DNA of 34,465 nt from the NCBI GenBank assembly GCA_002686255.1, contig NZAZ01000011.1, positions 1-34,465 of the forward strand, written 5' to 3'. The notes below the pieces were generated by a model, which worked only from the letters and a program-made list of their open reading frames with translations, ran no database searches and had not been told where the DNA came from. This document shows positions 33,576 to 34,465 of this stretch, piece by piece. The position numbers and the translations under genes are program-made. Positions within the stretch are counted from its first letter, which is position 1, and each line of letters opens with the position of its first letter. This stretch comes from Rhodospirillaceae bacterium (GTDB taxonomy: Bacteria > Pseudomonadota > Alphaproteobacteria > Rhodospirillales > Casp-alpha2).

Positions 33576-34465
33576 TTACCGCAAACATTCTAAGGCAATC
33601 GTATACTTGCTTGCGCCTTCCCCAATTTGTCCTGGTTTAAGTTCCCGGTCACTGCTTGCGGTTTGATAGCTGACACCATGTGTGCGTAGAAAATTCTGAA
33701 TCACGGAAAACTTGATAGCAAAATTGATGTTCTGGGGAATGTCGCCGGTGGCCCTTGCCACAACAAGCGCATCAAGCTTTGACACCACGATGCCAATTAC
33801 ATTTCCACTGTGATCTAAAACGGGTCCACCACTATTGCCGGGTTGAACCGGGGCAGAAATTTGATAGTAGCGAACGTCGTCCTTGATGCCAGCAAGCGCA
33901 GTGACAGCCCCGGTAGTTACACTAGGTAGAGATGTCAGCAATCCTTGAAGAGGATACCCAACCACAATCAAACCGTCACCAGCTCTCACGTCTTGATTGC
34001 TACGGAATTTGGCAATACCCCCGGCAAACGACTTAATTTTCAAGACGGCTAGATCATTGACTCGATCACTGGCGACAGTAGTTAAGTTTTCAATTCCTGT
34101 GCCAATCTTTCCACGAACTTCATCGCAACGCTTCACGACATGAAAGTTTGTTAAGACGTGGCCTTGGTCACTGATAACGAATCCAGTCCCGCCGGATTTC
34201 TTAGTCCTATTGGCCCCCTTATCCCTGAATTTGATTTGCCGAATTAAGTCAGCCTGACCAGCAGTGATCCACTCACCTCCCTTTTTCTCGCAATCGGTTG
34301 CCTCAGGTTCGATTTCGTAGAAGACGCGATTACCATCCTTAAAGTAACACTGCTTGAAACTTGATTGTGGCCTGCCCCCACGAACGATACCACTTTTTAA
34401 GTTAGACTCGATGTCGAGGGAAGGCCTGATCTGGTCGTAGTCCCCATTGAGCGAAGACCTGATCA
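33576..34465 (-). CDS. Trypsin-like (S1/HtrA-type) serine protease, 5' end beyond window
   Basis: The reading frame is open to the right edge of the window, so the start is outside. Reading on the minus strand, an unassigned domain with several cysteines (KQCYFKDGN, EATDCEKKGGEW) precedes the protease: GTGFVISDQGHVLTNFHVV with catalytic His at 34140-34142, SDRVNDLAVLKI with Asp at 34053-34055 and QPGNSGGPVLD with Ser at 33831-33833. The triad is complete. No PDZ domain follows. GTG 34136 lies inside the His motif and cannot be the start. GC content is visibly lower than in the rest of the window, suggesting transfer. Substrate unknown. Confidence 0.88.
   Translation of the reverse strand, partial: IRSSLNGDYDQIRPSLDIESNLKSGIVRGGRPQSSFKQCYFKDGNRVFYEIEPEATDCEKKGGEWITAGQADLIRQIKFRDKGANRTKKSGGTGFVISDQGHVLTNFHVVKRCDEVRGKIGTGIENLTTVASDRVNDLAVLKIKSFAGGIAKFRSNQDVRAGDGLIVVGYPLQGLLTSLPSVTTGAVTALAGIKDDVRYYQISAPVQPGNSGGPVLDHSGNVIGIVVSKLDALVVARATGDIPQNINFAIKFSVIQNFLRTHGVSYQTASSDRELKPGQIGEGASKYTIALECLR

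Overview
The window reads as a chromosomal segment of an alphaproteobacterium, most likely of Rhodospirillales type. This is inferred from a small NDUFS4-like complex I accessory protein (typical of Alphaproteobacteria and mitochondria), glutaryl-CoA dehydrogenase, alphaproteobacterial urt/ure and Mrp layouts, and high GC. No rRNA, CRISPR array or replication origin was seen.

Region 1 (1-12.5 kb) is a nitrogen-scavenging module. A near-perfect sigma-54 promoter at 272-286 precedes urtA, and urtABCDE (urea ABC transporter) runs directly into ureD-ureA-ureB-ureC-ureE-ureF-ureG (nickel urease and its chaperones) with overlaps or short gaps. Imported urea would be split to ammonia and CO2, probably under NtrC control. 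The block is bracketed by related IS110-family (IS1111-like) sequence: a right-end remnant at 1-100 and a full element at about 11101-12507, both in the same orientation.

Region 2 (12.5-19.3 kb) is a mixed housekeeping stretch: a GmhB-like phosphatase, a YbaN-type membrane protein, glutaryl-CoA dehydrogenase preceded by two very short ORFs (one with an apparent -1 frameshift), a KdsC-like phosphatase, UbiX, two small lipoproteins (one frame-shifted), a membrane-anchored alpha/beta hydrolase and a Panacea-domain protein.

Region 3 (19.4-24.5 kb) is a complete branched-chain amino acid type ABC transporter operon: binding protein, two permeases, two ATPases.

Region 4 (24.5-32.1 kb, minus strand) is a tightly packed nine-gene Mrp/Mnh-type cation/proton antiporter operon in the order E-F-G-(DUF4040+B)-C-D-D-small protein-D. 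It has three NuoL/M/N-like antiporter subunits, each keeping the key Glu and Lys. It converges on region 3.

Region 5 (32.1-34.5 kb) holds a secreted DUF192 protein, tRNA-Pro(TGG), the NDUFS4-like gene and tRNA-Arg(TCT). Just past tRNA-Arg the base composition becomes more AT-rich, and a small island-type protein and a trypsin-like protease (running off the window) appear. This looks like the edge of a genomic island integrated at the tRNA.
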